Shown: positions 33,142-44,815, counted from the stretch's first letter. The stretch is DNA of 64,000 nt from Cordylochernes scorpioides (GCA_030710605.1 CP092880.1:25992870-26056869); one strand, 5' to 3'. The notes: a model not told the origin generated them from the sequence alone. Program-made: numbers and translations.

Positions 33142-33574
33142 TGTCGCGTTCAGCGGCGCAGTGCCCAGGCTCTATTTTGCCCAGGCGCCCAAAATCTCTA
33201 TTTCAGGTGTCCCGGGAGGAGAACACCAACCTATCTCTATGTAGGGAAGAGCGACTCCAAGAAAAAAACTGCGGAATTCCGTTGTCTCTAGGGCAGGTAT
33301 CTGGCAATGATCTCGAACAACAACAACACGAGAGACAAACCAGTGAACTACAACAACAACAACAAAAAAATTAAATTTACATAGTTTCAAAAGATAGAAT
33401 TCTATACAGAAGAGAAGATTAACATTTTTTTCCGACAAAAGGTCAGTGTGTGAAAGAGAGGCTGGTCTCGGGCGTCTTACTGAACCTCCTTTACAGCTTG
33501 TAATTGTCTCCACGTGGTCCCTCGATATCTGATTTTAAGGGCACCTAGGGCAGAAGGTCCTTATCGCGCCAACA
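33142..33574 (-). repeat. BEL/Pao (minus) 5' LTR, 433 bp
   Basis: Read on the minus strand it begins TGTTGGCGCGATAAGG and ends GAACGCGACA. Its first ~140 bp match 22243-22380 in the same genomic orientation, an orientation that does not fit a simple LTR pair for either BEL element. A CAACAACAA-rich stretch lies at 33319-33365. The boundaries rest on TG/CA ends and the primer-site position. Confidence 0.6.
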
Positions 33575-34845
33575 CTTATGAAACATCATTTCCTTCATAG
33601 AATTTATATGATCCCATGTAAATTAATTAGATAATTTCATAATAAAATATTCAAAAATACCAAAGATCTTAAGAGAGAATATGGTTTTACGGCTACTAAC
33701 CAAAGTGTATAATTTTGAGCCCCCCCCCCCCCAAAAAAAAAGACACGTCCAAGACAAAATATCTTAAGAATTAGATTTGATTGATATCTTTGAATGTGAC
33801 CACTAATGTAGAGATCCTAGAGGAAATTGACATTCCTGAAATAGACAAATTCTTAAATTCCATGTAAAAAGAATGATATGGAGATATTTAAGACCAATTT
33901 AAACCATGCCTTTATTTTATTTTAAAAATTTGATAGGTTTGGTATAACAACAATGGTATAGTTTTGAGTTTAAAAAAAATACAATTTCAAACTTTAATCA
34001 TTTTGAATCTCTTTTTTTCCTTTAAATATATATTTTAAAATTTGTCTAATCGAATTATTAGAGTTCAAAAATTTGTATTCAGTACAAAGGAAATATTTAT
34101 TCAAAGTACCAAGTTTTGAAAAAGAAGATAACATTGATAAATTATGAGATTATATGTGATATTTTGTTGAAATTTACTTATTTCGAAGATCGGATTCTTC
34201 ACGACAACAAATATAAAACACAAGGAAATATTTTAAAAGAGAACATGGAAGAATTAGGTACCAAGGATAACAGAAACTATTCATACAACAAATATGGAAC
34301 CTGTATAATTCTCTTGAAATCTATAATAGTGATAAGAAGAAAAAATATATATCAATTTGGAATCCTAAGAAATTCAGCAAGAAACTCAATAGAATATTAT
34401 ATGAAAAAATAATAGAAAAAAAGTCAGGTGTTGATATTAAAAATAATGAAGACATATCCTGACCACGAGCACATGTGCTTTTAAGATGGCAGAGCTCCAT
34501 CTAGTGGAACAATTTAACCTGTTCCCTGATATTTGACCAACCCATTTTCTTGATAAATCAATAAAAGCTAGATTATTATATGCATATATATATATATATA
34601 AGATCCAAACAAGAATTTACAATTAAAAACAATCAACTCCAATTCAAGTTTAAATCAATGATGTTGAAGAAATCAGGTAAGATTTTATATCAGATATATC
34701 CACACAGAAGACATCTCAACTAAACCATACTCAACTCTACAGAAGTGAGACATCGCTTGTTCCCTGATCTAAATCATTTAACTCCCTTACATCTACCACT
34801 TTGTCTATATAAGTTTTATGAACTCTGTCGAATAATACATGTTAT
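33575..34845 (+). repeat. R-family repeat, copy 4 (truncated)
   Basis: Starts CTTATGAAACATCATTTCC immediately after the BEL LTR and ends near ATACATGTTATG. It has a poly-C/poly-A run at 33721-33740. In this copy the frame starting at 34286 stays open from QIWNLYNSLEIYNSDKKKK to DIKNNEDIS although it differs from copy 1 by a 6-base deletion, which keeps phase. A second frame at 34116-34412 includes EIICDILLKFTYFEDRILHD. I recognise no family. Confidence 0.65.
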
Positions 34846-35013
34846 GAAAAAGATATCTCCTTATTTGTGCAACTGAGAGTTGCTGATGACTGCGCCATCT
34901 ATCGGAATAGATATCAACTATTCTCATTGATTTTTAATTATTCCAGAATTGGCTGAATACCTATTCTTGATTAATCAAGAAAAGTTAACCACGGAAGCGT
35001 TTCGGGCCCATCA
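34846..35013. other. Penelope-type tail fragment
   Basis: Minus strand near 34990-35013 reads TTGATGGGCCCGAAACGCTT, resembling the second half of the hammerhead-like motifs. The rest has no recognised content. Confidence 0.35.
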
Positions 35014-35335
35014 ACAGTATAACCTCATTAATACAACACACGATAATTTGACACTTAACAATAATTCGACAATGATTTGATGTCCCGACCCCCAGCCTAT
35101 CAAATAACAAACGATAATTTGACACTATCGATAATTCGACACTAACGATTATTCGACAATTTAAATTTTGACAGTTGATTGTTGTTTGCATAAAACTTTA
35201 CCACTAACAAGGTATTACAGATGCGAGTGGTGGCCAGCAAAATTAAGGATTGTGCATGCCCAATTTGCGTTTCTGGTTAGTTTAAGTTTCACTTTGCAGT
35301 GCCTTTGCGAATGTCGTGAGTGTTATTGTTTTTCT
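35014..35335 (+). mobile_element. pogo/Tigger-like 5' terminal fragment
   Basis: Begins CAGTATAACCTCATTAAT and has repeated ATAATTCGACA phrases. The first ~165 bp match the reverse complement of 4457-4615 and 35240-35330 matches the reverse complement of about 4160-4250. No transposase and no second inverted end found. Confidence 0.6.
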
Positions 35336-35789
35336 TCAACGAGGGTTGTTTAGGCATTGTGCACTTTGATATTTATTTATTTTTCAATTTACAACATTGA
35401 AATATTTTAGTTATTTTTAAACTTTTATAAGAATTTTCCTTTTATATAAACAAATCATTATAATGAAGCCACAATGATTATGAGAATCATTTCACTATTC
35501 TATTTTCGTGTTAGTTTAAATAAAAGAACGTGGCAAGTATATTTAGTTCTCCCAGAAACGTGGTCAGTATGGCCAGCTTACTTATGTGGAATTATAGAAG
35601 AAATAGACTTTGATACACTCAAAACTCTCCTATAGATGTGAATCTCCTGTATATGGGGGCAAAACATTTTCTGGAGATGAGTTTCTTTTTATTTTTATTA
35701 CAATCTCAAGATTTGGGGCATTACCGCCCTTCTACGGGAGTACAAAATGAACAATAATGAAACGCCGTTAGATACTGTCCATTCAATTA
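35336..35789. other. AT-rich, with one class 3 hammerhead-like relic
   Basis: Minus-strand 35704-35740 reads CCGTAGAAGGGCGG, CAAATCTTGAGA, then TAATAAAAATAAAAAG and CATCTCCAG, a decayed class 3 tail. Nothing else recognised. Confidence 0.4.
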
Positions 35790-36075
35790 TAATATGATGT
35801 CAAGCTCATCAAAGGAGATTTGACATCCGTCATTACTGAGTGAAGTAGAATGCATCTGTCTGTCTTTAAGTAGCAGGCCGACTTAGCTCTAATAGAAATG
35901 GCCGTCTCTGACATGAGGAACAGACGTCATGTACAGCCATTCCCAACATGGAGTACAGACTCATCCTGTATCCCTGTATCAGCCGGGCCAGCTGAGCCCA
36001 AGTTTATTTAGCAAGCTTGTTACTGCTCCCTTTGCTCCTTTTTCATCCAGGCTTGGGACCAGTAAAGGCAGAGTT
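35790..36075. repeat. A block tail, copy 3
   Basis: Carries ATGACATGAGGAACAGACG-like and CCTGTATCCCTG phrases in the same order as the ends of the other A blocks, and passes directly into block B, as at 8640. Confidence 0.65.
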
Positions 36076-36245
36076 AGAATAAATACCAATTATCATTGAT
36101 TTTTAATTATTCCATAAATAACCTAATAACCTTGTTTTATTAATAAAGTTAAGCTTAACATGTACATGTTTCAAACTTTTGGACCTCATCTGCCTAGTGC
36201 AAGCTGTACCTCAACGACAAAATCTGATTTGCTGATGGCTTACAC
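36076..36245. repeat. B block, copy 2, left part
   Basis: Matches 8641-8838. It ends with GCTTACAC (36238-36245), the hAT target-site duplication; the block continues at 38637. Confidence 0.75.
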
Positions 36246-38628
36246 CAAGCATGTCAAACTCGCGGCCCGCGGGCCTCATGCGACCCACAACGAATAAATT
36301 TGCGGCCCACCAGACAATATATATATTTTAATAAAAAAATTATAAATTAAAAAGAAAATTAATAAAAATTTGTAGCCTAATTTTTAAAAATTGTAATTAT
36401 ACATAATTTATTTATTAATAACGAACCACTGGTCGCCATAAATAAGTCGTAAGTTTTGATAATATTATACCTACATACATAACGTATGTACATCCCCATA
36501 AGTATTGTGTGCCTTAAAGTTTAAAGAAAATATTCTTCCGGAGTACTAGGAAAAAAAAAAAATTTTAAAGTTACATTCAATAATTTGTGCAGTTATTTTG
36601 TGTCTGGTAAGTTAAAAATATTATTTTTTTTTATATTAATTAAAACGTTTTATTATTTTGTGTTAGCGATTACTATTTTTTTTTCAGACCTTTGTATTCA
36701 ATATGTCTTCATCAAAACCAAGTGGCAGTAAAACTAAACGAAAAATTGCTGACGAACATAGGAATTTTCAAGAAAAGTGGGAATTAGAGTATTTTTGCTC
36801 TGAAGTAAAAGATAAAATCATCTGCTTGATATGTAATAATGCTATTAGTGTACCAAATTTATATAACATTAAACGTCATTATGAACAACATAAATCAAAA
36901 TATGATACCTACGAAGGTTTAATGAGACAAGAAAAGTTAAAAGAGTTCAAGTTGGGAATGAAAAAACAACAGTTTATGTTTACTAAAGTATCACAAGAGA
37001 GTGAAGCGGTGGTGCATGCAAGCTACGTTTTATCGGAGATGATAGCTAAACACTCAAAACCTTTTACTGAAGGTGATTTCATCAAGGAATGTTTAATTAA
37101 AGCTGCAGAAATTGTTTGTCCTGGAAGTGTGAAGACGTTTCAAGCAAAATCTTTGTCTCGAAATACCGTTGTGGAAAGAGTTACTGATATGGCCAGAAAT
37201 TTAAATGATAAGATAAAAGAAAAATCATCTTGTTTCGAAGCATTTTCCATTGCCTGTGATGAGAGTACGGACATTGGGGGCGTAGCTCAGTTAGCTGTTT
37301 TTTTTTTCGAGCTTGCGACACAGATTTCAACATTTTTGAGGAATTATTGGAACTAGTACCGATGCATGGCACTACTACAGGAGAAGATATATTTAATTGC
37401 GTTTATGATCTTCTGCAAAAATACAATTTACCTCAATCAAAATTGACTTCTGTAGCAACAGATGGAGCTCCTTCAATGACTGGAAAAACCAACGGTTTCG
37501 TAGCATTACTGCGAAAAAAACTAAGTGAAATTTCTGATGGTTCCAATCTTCATCATACGCATTGCATTATACATCAGGAAGTATTATGTACGAAGGTAAT
37601 AAAAATAGAAAATGTGTTGACACCTATCAAAAAATTCATCAATTTCATAAGATCTCGAGGTTTAAATCAGCGACAGTTCTCTCTGTTCTTAACTGAATTA
37701 GAAAGCGAATATTCAGGTTTATCATACTATACCGAGGTACGTTGGCTATCATGCTCCAAGGTTCTCAAACAATTTTGGGACTTGAAAGAAGAAATATGTC
37801 AGTTTTTAATAACCAAGAATCAAGACATCACTTTGTTTTCTGATCAAGTATGGTTGCAAGATTTTTCCTTCATGGTTGACATAACAAAACACTTGTCAAA
37901 TGTAAGCTAGTTCTTAGGGAAAAGCAGTTGAAAAACGAAGATTTAATGCACTTTCCGACATGCAACATGTACAAATCAAGTTTAGGTGAAACTGCATCGT
38001 ATCAAAAATATGCGAAAAAAAATTTAAGTCTTAGAAATGAATTTGAAACAAGGTTTTCTGATTTCAAATCTTTGGAAGGCAAGTTTACTTTGTTTTCTTC
38101 GATTTTCTCGATAAATATAGAATCAGTACCTAATCATATGCAAATGGAGGTAATAGATATCAAGTGCGATTCAGATTTAAAGGCAAAATTCATTGAAGTT
38201 AGCGTTTCTGAATTTTACAAATATTTGCCAGCCAGATTTGAAAACACTCGAAAATTAGCATATGAAATTATGTCCATGTTTGGAAGTACTTATCGGTGTG
38301 AGCAGTTATTTTCACTTATGAAAGGAAATAAGTCTCCAATCAGATCAAGAAATACTGACGTTCACCTTGGGTCAGTTTTAAAATTAATCACTGCGAACAA
38401 GATTTCCCCCATTTCCCCCGAAGTATGAAAGATGGTAGCAGAAAAGAGATGCCAAATATCAGGGAGAAAATATTAACTTTACTTTCTTTTTCTTATTAGT
38501 ATTTTTAAAAATAAACCTACATAAATGTTACTATAAAAATTTAATTACTTGTTTTCTTTTTTTGCGGCCCACATAATCTTATTACTTTTTTATTTGGCCC
38601 GTGTTAGGATTTGAGTTTGACATGCTTG
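36246..38628 (+). mobile_element. hAT DNA transposon, 2.4 kb, 8-bp TSD
   Basis: Perfect 16-bp inverted ends CAAGCATGTCAAACTC and GAGTTTGACATGCTTG, flanked by GCTTACAC on both sides (36238-36245, 38629-38636). The subterminal GCGGCCCGCGGGCC and GCGGCCCACA stretches are typical of this hAT group. The 8-bp TSD is diagnostic of hAT. The orthologous position of the paralogous B block near 8830 is unoccupied. Confidence 0.95.
36703..38428 (+). pseudogene. hAT transposase, broken (GTF2IRD2/SCAND3-like group)
   Basis: Three pieces in three frames. 36703-37310: BED-type zinc finger (CLICNNAISVPNLYNIKRHY) and FSIACDESTDIGGVAQLAVF with the first catalytic Asp. 37310-37910: TSVATDGAPSMTGKTNGFVA with the second Asp, HHTHCIIHQEVLC, and WLSCSKVLKQFWDLK. 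37930-38428: MHFPTCNMYKSS and the C-terminal dimerisation block MSMFGSTYRCEQLFSLMKGN. The first break is at a T run near 37300. The second, near 37900, looks like a deletion, since sequence normally between KHLSN and LREKQLKNEDL is missing. Ends are intact, so it could still be moved by a working transposase. Confidence 0.92.
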
Positions 38629-38636
38629 GCTTACAC

Positions 38637-39120
38637 CATATATCGAAATGAATTTCAAATATTCTATGATTCTTAATAATTACAGATTGGATAGATACCC
38701 TTTCTTTATTAACCATAAGAACGTTCCACATTAGCATTCAGGCTGTTGGCCCTCATCTGTGTGCTGCAAGCTCTATTACAATGACCAAATGAACTGATAT
38801 TTGAGATTTCTGTTCAATCAAGGAATGTGTATTCATATCCGTGAAGGCGTGAAAACGCCAAGGTATATAAAAATGTTGCAGAATTGACAGTTTTTTAGGA
38901 CCAGGTTGAACAATAATAAAAAAGGAAACTCCTCATCCTGCAATTAAAAGTTCTTGAAGGCTTGCGGCATCTCTCAGAATAAATATATAAACTAAACAGA
39001 ATTCAAGAATAGGCCCAACATTTTTTATATTTTATTAATAAAATCCAATCATGTACGCGCTTTAAGCTATTGAACCTCATTTTCCCGATAGAAACTAAAC
39101 CTCAATAAAAAAAAGTGGCT
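38637..39120. repeat. B block, copy 2, right part
   Basis: Resumes the sequence interrupted by hAT and matches 8838-9345, including TGTTGGCCCTCATCTGTGTG. No gene. Confidence 0.7.
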
Positions 39121-39169
39121 TCAGAGAACTTTTTTTACTCTTCTTTCTTATCTACACTCAACAATCATA

Positions 39170-40360
39170 TTAGGGTACCAAGCCTGTAGAGCATGTTGAT
39201 GGTATCTGTTGGGGATGATTAGAACTCATCAATGGATGAGCCAAATCATTCAATAATGTAGTTTGGGGTTGCAGGTTGAGAATTGTACTTAGTCCATAGT
39301 TAGAAAACCTTGCAACCATTTTGGAAAGTCATTGTCCGTAGATGACCAGACTTAAGTCTGGAAATCTAAGACTGTTGTTCTCTTGGGAGGACAGAATTGG
39401 AGCTTGTCTCTCCTACTCTGTACCAGTCATGTACAGCATTATATTCCATTCTTGCTGGTATTGGATCTTGATGAAACGGAGGAGGTCTTTTTCGTCTAGT
39501 TGGGTAGTAGATTTTCTGGCCTCTGGGTGGCCAAGAGCTCCAGACTTTGCCAGAGAGTCTGCTAGCTCATTTCCAGGAATTCCACATGAGCTGGAAGCCA
39601 TTGCACTGGGACAGAGCTGTTGGCTGGGAGTCGGTTTACAGACTTAGCGATGATCTTGAAAAGAGGTTCTTTGCTGGAGAAGCAGGTTTGAAGGGTATAA
39701 ATGACTGCTCTTGAGTCGGAGTAAATTATTATGTTGCGTGGCGAGTTGAGGTCTTTTAGAGCTGTATCTAATGCAGAGAGTTCTGATTTATAAGCTGTAA
39801 GGTGTCTAGGTGGGAGTGAGAGATTTTTTCCAGGATCTTATCTTTGTAGATAGCAATTCCACTGCCAGACAGTTCAGTTTCAAGTTGGGTACCGTCAGTG
39901 TAAATTGTGATGTCGAAGAGGGAGCTATTTTCCTCAATGATTTGAAGGCCAAGAGCTTTAAGTAATTCTGGCTGAGTTTCATTTTTGGGAATTGGCTGGT
40001 AAATGAGGGATATAGGTGGGTTTGTTGCAGGTTCTGTGTGGACGGTAGTAAGTTTTGTGTTTGGGATTGATTAAGAGGTCTAAAAGATTAAAGTTGCGAG
40101 ATATGTTGAGAGGAGTAGGGCGTTTGAGTCTTCGATTTGGGACCCAATTTTTAATAAAATTTCCTGTAAGATGTTCTTTTAGGTACTTAATATTTTTGAA
40201 TATGAATTTTGAGGAAACATTTTTCTCCTGAGGTGCAGAGGAAGATCGTTGGATTCAAGTTCAGCAATGTGATTTGGGCAGGATACCCAGATTTTGGCAG
40301 GCAAGGCATTATTTTCCGTAAATTGAGAAATATTTATGGTGCCAAACCTAAAAATTAGAA
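39170..40360 (-). pseudogene. LINE fragment, copy 2 (RNase H end)
   Basis: Minus-strand sister of 9521-10720. It keeps the RNase H final block in frame at 39601-39413 (CGIPGNELADSLAK) and, in other frames, ILEKISHS and the SDSR-equivalent region near 39740. Upstream, 40330-40000 reads in a broken frame NALPAKIWVSCPNHIAELES, the stretch between RT and RNase H. It is 5'-truncated and stopped in many places. Its neighbours on both sides match those of the first copy, so the whole block was probably duplicated. Confidence 0.65.
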
Positions 40361-40639
40361 AATGTTGATGTATAATCAGAATAAATTATGCACAAAAGTT
40401 GTATTATTATAAAAAATAATAATAATGTGTGAAATTACCAAATCAAAATATTTAAGCTATATGTGACGTTTTATCAACAGTATTGTTACATATGTCACTT
40501 CTATTTAATATCATGCCTTTCTTCTTTATAATTCGATATAATAGAGAAATTAAGTGCAACGTGTAAATTTCGCTGTCAAAAGGGTAGTTGAGTATATATT
40601 CACTCTATTGATTTAAAAATATCTTCTGGACATAAATAA
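40361..40639. other. C block start, copy 2
   Basis: Matches 10721-10984, non-coding. Confidence 0.5.
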
Positions 40640-40885
40640 TACCACAGGTTTCTGGAGATGATTTCTTTTCATTTTATTAACGTAGTCTCAAGTTTTCAGG
40701 TATCTCTGCCCTTCTACAGGAGATCATAAATAAATAAATACAAAAATTACAAAAATGTTTGTAATAGTTTAGCATCAGGCGGCGTTTTATTTGTTTATTT
40801 ATGTTTTCTTGTAGAAAGACAGGGATGACCGAAAGCTTGAGACTACGTTAATAAAATGAAAAGAAATCATCTCCAGAAACCTGTG
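40640..40885. repeat. Head-to-head pair of class 3 hammerhead-like tails, copy 2
   Basis: Matches 10985-11230. Motifs at 40687-40720 (minus) and 40807-40842 (plus). The plus motif ends GAAAGCTTGAGA, which indicates that AGCT was the ancestral palindrome of this class; the first C of its 5' box is mutated (TTGTAGA). Confidence 0.5.
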
Positions 40886-41589
40886 GTATTGTTTAATATA
40901 TTCCCTCTAGGAAACCTTGATGCTAAGGACTTATCCCAAGGGGAACTTCTTCATCTATCCTACATCTGATATAAGGGACCTGCTGAATTAGTATTTTGCT
41001 GGACCCGTCTGCTCTGCCATACGGTCTACCAGCCTGTGAGTAGCAACTGGTCACATATGTTACATCAGACATATGTGCTCCCTCAACTGAAGCTTGAAAC
41101 TCACAGTACTCATGTGGGGCTTAGGAAACAGTCTGTTGAGAGGAATACCTTGGGCAGGACCATTTATATTGTCACATAGAAGAAAGACAAACTTCAGGAT
41201 GACACAGCAATATATTTGAGGCACAGATACAAGCCAAAATTTTTAAAATACAAAATAAACAATAAGTACACAGAGTAGCAAGATATATAAATATATCAAA
41301 ATTATTAATCTGTTCATAAAATATAAATATTTTGCTACAATATAATCCAACTTAGAGATAACAGCCCTTATTCAGTTGTTCTCTCATCTTAACTTCAATT
41401 CCCTCCTATAGATTACAAATCCTCACCCATACACTATCAGATCTACCTATTCAACACCTATAGTGGTTTTAATACTTATGGTATACAGAGTCTGAAGTAA
41501 ATATTGAAGGTTCTGAAGATAGATGTTGTTTGACCGGCATTCATATTTATATGAAAAATAGACACTTCGGCCAGTTAGAGGTTTTTATT
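40886..41589. other. C block remainder, copy 2
   Basis: Matches 11231-11933, including the CCCTCAACTGAAGC unit. No gene. Confidence 0.45.
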
Positions 41590-41634
41590 TTCTCAACGTT
41601 TAGACAAAGATCTTTTGTCTTCGTCAGGCGAAAT
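41590..41634 (-). ncRNA. Hammerhead-like motif, class 5, inactivated sister
   Basis: Minus strand CTGACGA, GACAAA/TTTGTC hairpin, TAAA (expected GAAA), CGTTGAGAAAATAAAA. The G lost is an essential catalytic-core base in hammerheads. Confidence 0.5.
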
Positions 41635-41699
41635 AAAAAAAAATAAAGCATTTGGCAAATCGTTAAAAATATTGAAGATAATATTCAAGGTATAAAGAC

Positions 41700-43620
41700 A
41701 AACTGAGTGTTATAAGTCTGCTGATAAACTATAGGCGTACCTATATCTATGTAGAAGTAAAAAGCATACCAACATTTGTATTTTCCTTGGCAAAATCTTA
41801 TAGAAAATAATTTCCTTCATAGACTTTATATGATTCCATGTAAATTAATCAGGTAATTTAATATTTAAAATATTTAAAAATACCAAAGATCTTAAGAGAG
41901 GATATGGTTTCACGGGCTACTAACCAAAGTGTATGATTTTTGAGCTCCAAAAAAAAAAGAGGGCTCGTCCAGAACAAAAGATCTTAAGACCAGATTTGGT
42001 AGATATCTTTAAAAGTGACCACTAATGTAGACATCCTATAGGAAAATGACGTTACTGAAATAGACAAATTCTTAATATCCATGTAAAAAGAATATGGAGA
42101 TATTTAAGAGACCATTTTAAACCATGTCTTTATTTTTAAAAAATTCATAATTTGGTGTAACAACAATGGTAGTTTTTAGTTAGTAAAAAAAAATATACAA
42201 ATTCAAACTATTCAAGTTAATCATATTTATATCTATTTTTTCTCTAAATATATATTTAAATTTGTCAAATCGAATTATTAGAGTTCAAAAATTTGTATTT
42301 AGTACGAAAAAATCTTTATTCGAAGAACCAAGCTTGGAAGAAGAAGAAAACATTAATACATTATGATATTATCTGTGATATTTTGTTGAAATTTACTGAT
42401 TTACGAGTAGAAGATCGGATTCTTAACGACAACAAATCTAAAACACAAGGAAATATTTGAAAAGAAAACATGGAAGAATTAATTATCATGGGTAACAGAA
42501 ACTATTCAAACAACAAGCAAATATGGAACCTGTATAACTCTCCTGATCTTGATCTAATCTATAATGGTGATGTGAAGAATTAAGATATCTCAAGATGGAA
42601 TCTTAAGAAATTCAGCAAGAAACTCAATTGATTATTATATGAAAAAAAATAGAAAAAAGGTCAGATGTTGATATTAAAAATAATGAAGGCATACCCTGAC
42701 CACGAGCACATGTGCTTTTTAGATGGCAGAGCGCCTATTGTGGAACAATTTAACCAGTTCCATGATATTTGGCCAACCCATTTTCTTGATAAATCAATAA
42801 AAGGCAGATTATTATATGCACACACATAATATCGCAACAAGAATTTACAAGGAAAAACAATCAATTTCAATGCAAGTTTAAATCAATGTGATGTTGAAGA
42901 AAACAGGTAGGATTTTATATCAGATATATCCACACAGAAGACATCTCAACTAAACCATACTCAACTTTACAGAAGTGAGACATCGCTTGTTCCCTGATAT
43001 AAATCATTTAACTCTCTTACATCTACCACTTTGTCTATATAAATTTTATAAACTCTGTGGATTAATACATGTGTTTTTAAATTCGAAACTATTATAGACG
43101 TTGTTATTTTGTAGTTTATAAACATACTACAAATTAAGATAATATCTTATTTTATTACCTTTACCAAAATTACAAACATAATAATTAGAGAATATCAAAA
43201 CTAACAAAATGTAAACATTAGGGCTATACAAACTTTCCTTTGTTCTGTACTGCCAGGGTTGCTGAAACACATTTATTTTAAAAGACGGGTATGATTCTTT
43301 TTAAAAATAAACAATTTCCACTGCCCTTACTGCAATTGAAAAATTAGTGGCAGGGCCTGGCTCATTAGTGGTGAACCCTCCCAACGGTTTCGCCAGTTTA
43401 ATCTACCATACCGCTGTTATATTGCATTTTCGATCTTCCTTTTATAGTGATACTGTTGCTAGACTCTTGGAAGGGGTATTTTAGATTATCTATGGACATT
43501 AGCTTTGAGGACAGCAGAATTACATACATTTATAAATATATAACATGTGTTCTTGTAAATATTTAATTATAAGGTCTAATTTGATTATATAATTAACTTC
43601 ATTAACATCCTATAATGCGA
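41700..43620 (+). repeat. R-family repeat, copy 5 (cut at 3' end)
   Basis: Begins near ACTATAGGCGTACCTATA. AAAAAAGAGGGCTCGTCC at about 41950 is the unoccupied gypsy target. It includes a ~190-bp insertion at 43100-43290 and stops at ACATCCTATAA without the class 6 tail. Frames are broken. Confidence 0.7.
43098..43292. mobile_element. Small insertion in R with 5-bp direct repeats
   Basis: Other R copies read TATAGACG directly into TATGATTC. Here about 190 AT-rich bases separate AGACG and AGACG. An inner TGTTATTTTG...GCTGAAACA could be a solo LTR with TG/CA ends, but no partner is present. Confidence 0.45.
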
Positions 43621-44039
43621 TATTCCAAACTCAGGGGTATTTACGTCAATACATTTATTTACATCATAACAAACTTGCTATATACAAGGAGGGAGGTCAA
43701 GGAGAAAAAAAAAGACAAACATACAAAGTAATTATAATTTGTTTGTTGTTTAGTTTGTTTCCTTTGTAATAGACACAAATATTTCAATATCACGCCTGTT
43801 TGATTAATAAAATAATGATAATAATAATAATAAACTAAGCCAATACTCTAGTATCAATCTCAGATGTTACCTATGTACTGATGAAGATCACAATCTATTT
43901 ATCAGCTGGACACAGTTGTCATTCATTCTCCTTCTATCTCAACAAGGCCATGTACAGCCTGAAAGATAACAATTGATGTGGACTGATTGTTTGGATAGAC
44001 ACGACCCAACATTAGGCTACAGGAGGTACAAGCATCAAT
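43621..44039. other. Unassigned AT-rich sequence
   Basis: Contains an (ATA)n run near 43815. Nothing recognised. Confidence 0.3.
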
Positions 44040-44290
44040 TCTGTCTTTCCAAGAGAACAACAGTCTTTGATTTCCCGACTTAAGTCTAGTCATCTAAGGA
44101 CAATGACTTTCCGGAATGGTTGCAAGGTTTTCCCACTATGTACTAAGTGCAATTCTTAACCTGTAACCCCAAAACACATTATTGACTGTATTTACTCATC
44201 CATTGATGAGCTCTACTCATCCCCAGCAAACACCATCTACAAGCTCTACAAGCTTGATACCCTAATTTGATTGAGTGGAGATAAGAAAGA
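44040..44290 (+). pseudogene. LINE 3'-end fragment, opposite orientation
   Basis: Reverse complement of the sequence at about 9500-9745 and 39180-39375 (AGAACAACAGTCTTTGATTT, GACAATGACTTTCCGGAATG, CCATTGATGAG). Non-coding or very decayed. Confidence 0.6.
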
Positions 44291-44482
44291 AGAATAAGAG
44301 GCCACAGTTGAGCTATACACACTTTTAACCCAATCATAATAGTAAATAACAAATCTATTCCACCTAATTCTGTGATAAATAGATTTAACTATCAAATGAG
44401 GTTTTATCAAGATAGTAGAATTCAGCTCTATTACATTTAGGGATGTTCCATATTTCAGTCAAGGAACGGAGTACCATTTAAT
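44291..44482. other. Unassigned flank of Penelope insertion
   Basis: AT-rich; no gene. Confidence 0.3.
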
Positions 44483-44496
44483 AAAAAGAATATTAT

Positions 44497-44815
44497 CATT
44501 AAAACAATAATAAACAATAAGAGGAGCTTCTTGTGTAAATTTCTTTTATTACCGCAAGCTTTCGAACAGAACGTTCTTCAACGGGCGTGGATAGTAAAAA
44601 CGTACTAACATGCTATTAGAGGAGAAAAAAACTAATATATACACCAATAAATTTACATATTGAAGAGATAATAGCGTAAAAAGAGAATACAACATAAATA
44701 TTTAAAATGAAATTTACATAATACAAACGTGAAGACTAAAAAATAAGCAATAAACTTGAATGAGACTAAAAACTAAGGTAAAATTATTATTAAAACGGCG
44801 ACATCCCTACACCAA
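44497..44815 (-). repeat. Penelope 1 downstream pseudo-LTR
   Basis: Shared with 47303-47621 in the same orientation. It carries the class 1 hammerhead-like motif and AATAAAAG. It lacks the last ~34 bases (to TTTCTACAA) present in the other two copies. Confidence 0.8.
44552..44590 (-). ncRNA. Hammerhead-like motif, class 1, first copy
   Basis: Minus strand CGC, CCGTTGA, A, stem GAAC/GTTC, GAAA, GCTT, GCG, then GTAATAAAAG. CGC/GCG gives stem I and AGCT the palindromic stem III. The 5' box deviates from CUGANGA at two positions. A C-to-A type change in the 47384-47423 copy gives GAAATC. Confidence 0.45.

Noticed and set aside
33018-33374. 118-codon plus-strand frame ending in Gln repeats
   Set aside because: It crosses the BEL Gag start, primer site and LTR in antisense; the Gln run is the CAACAACAA microsatellite.
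36246-36300. CpG island promoter suggested by GCGGCCCGCGGGCC
   Set aside because: It is the subterminal part of the hAT ends and appears again near 38560 in inverted form.
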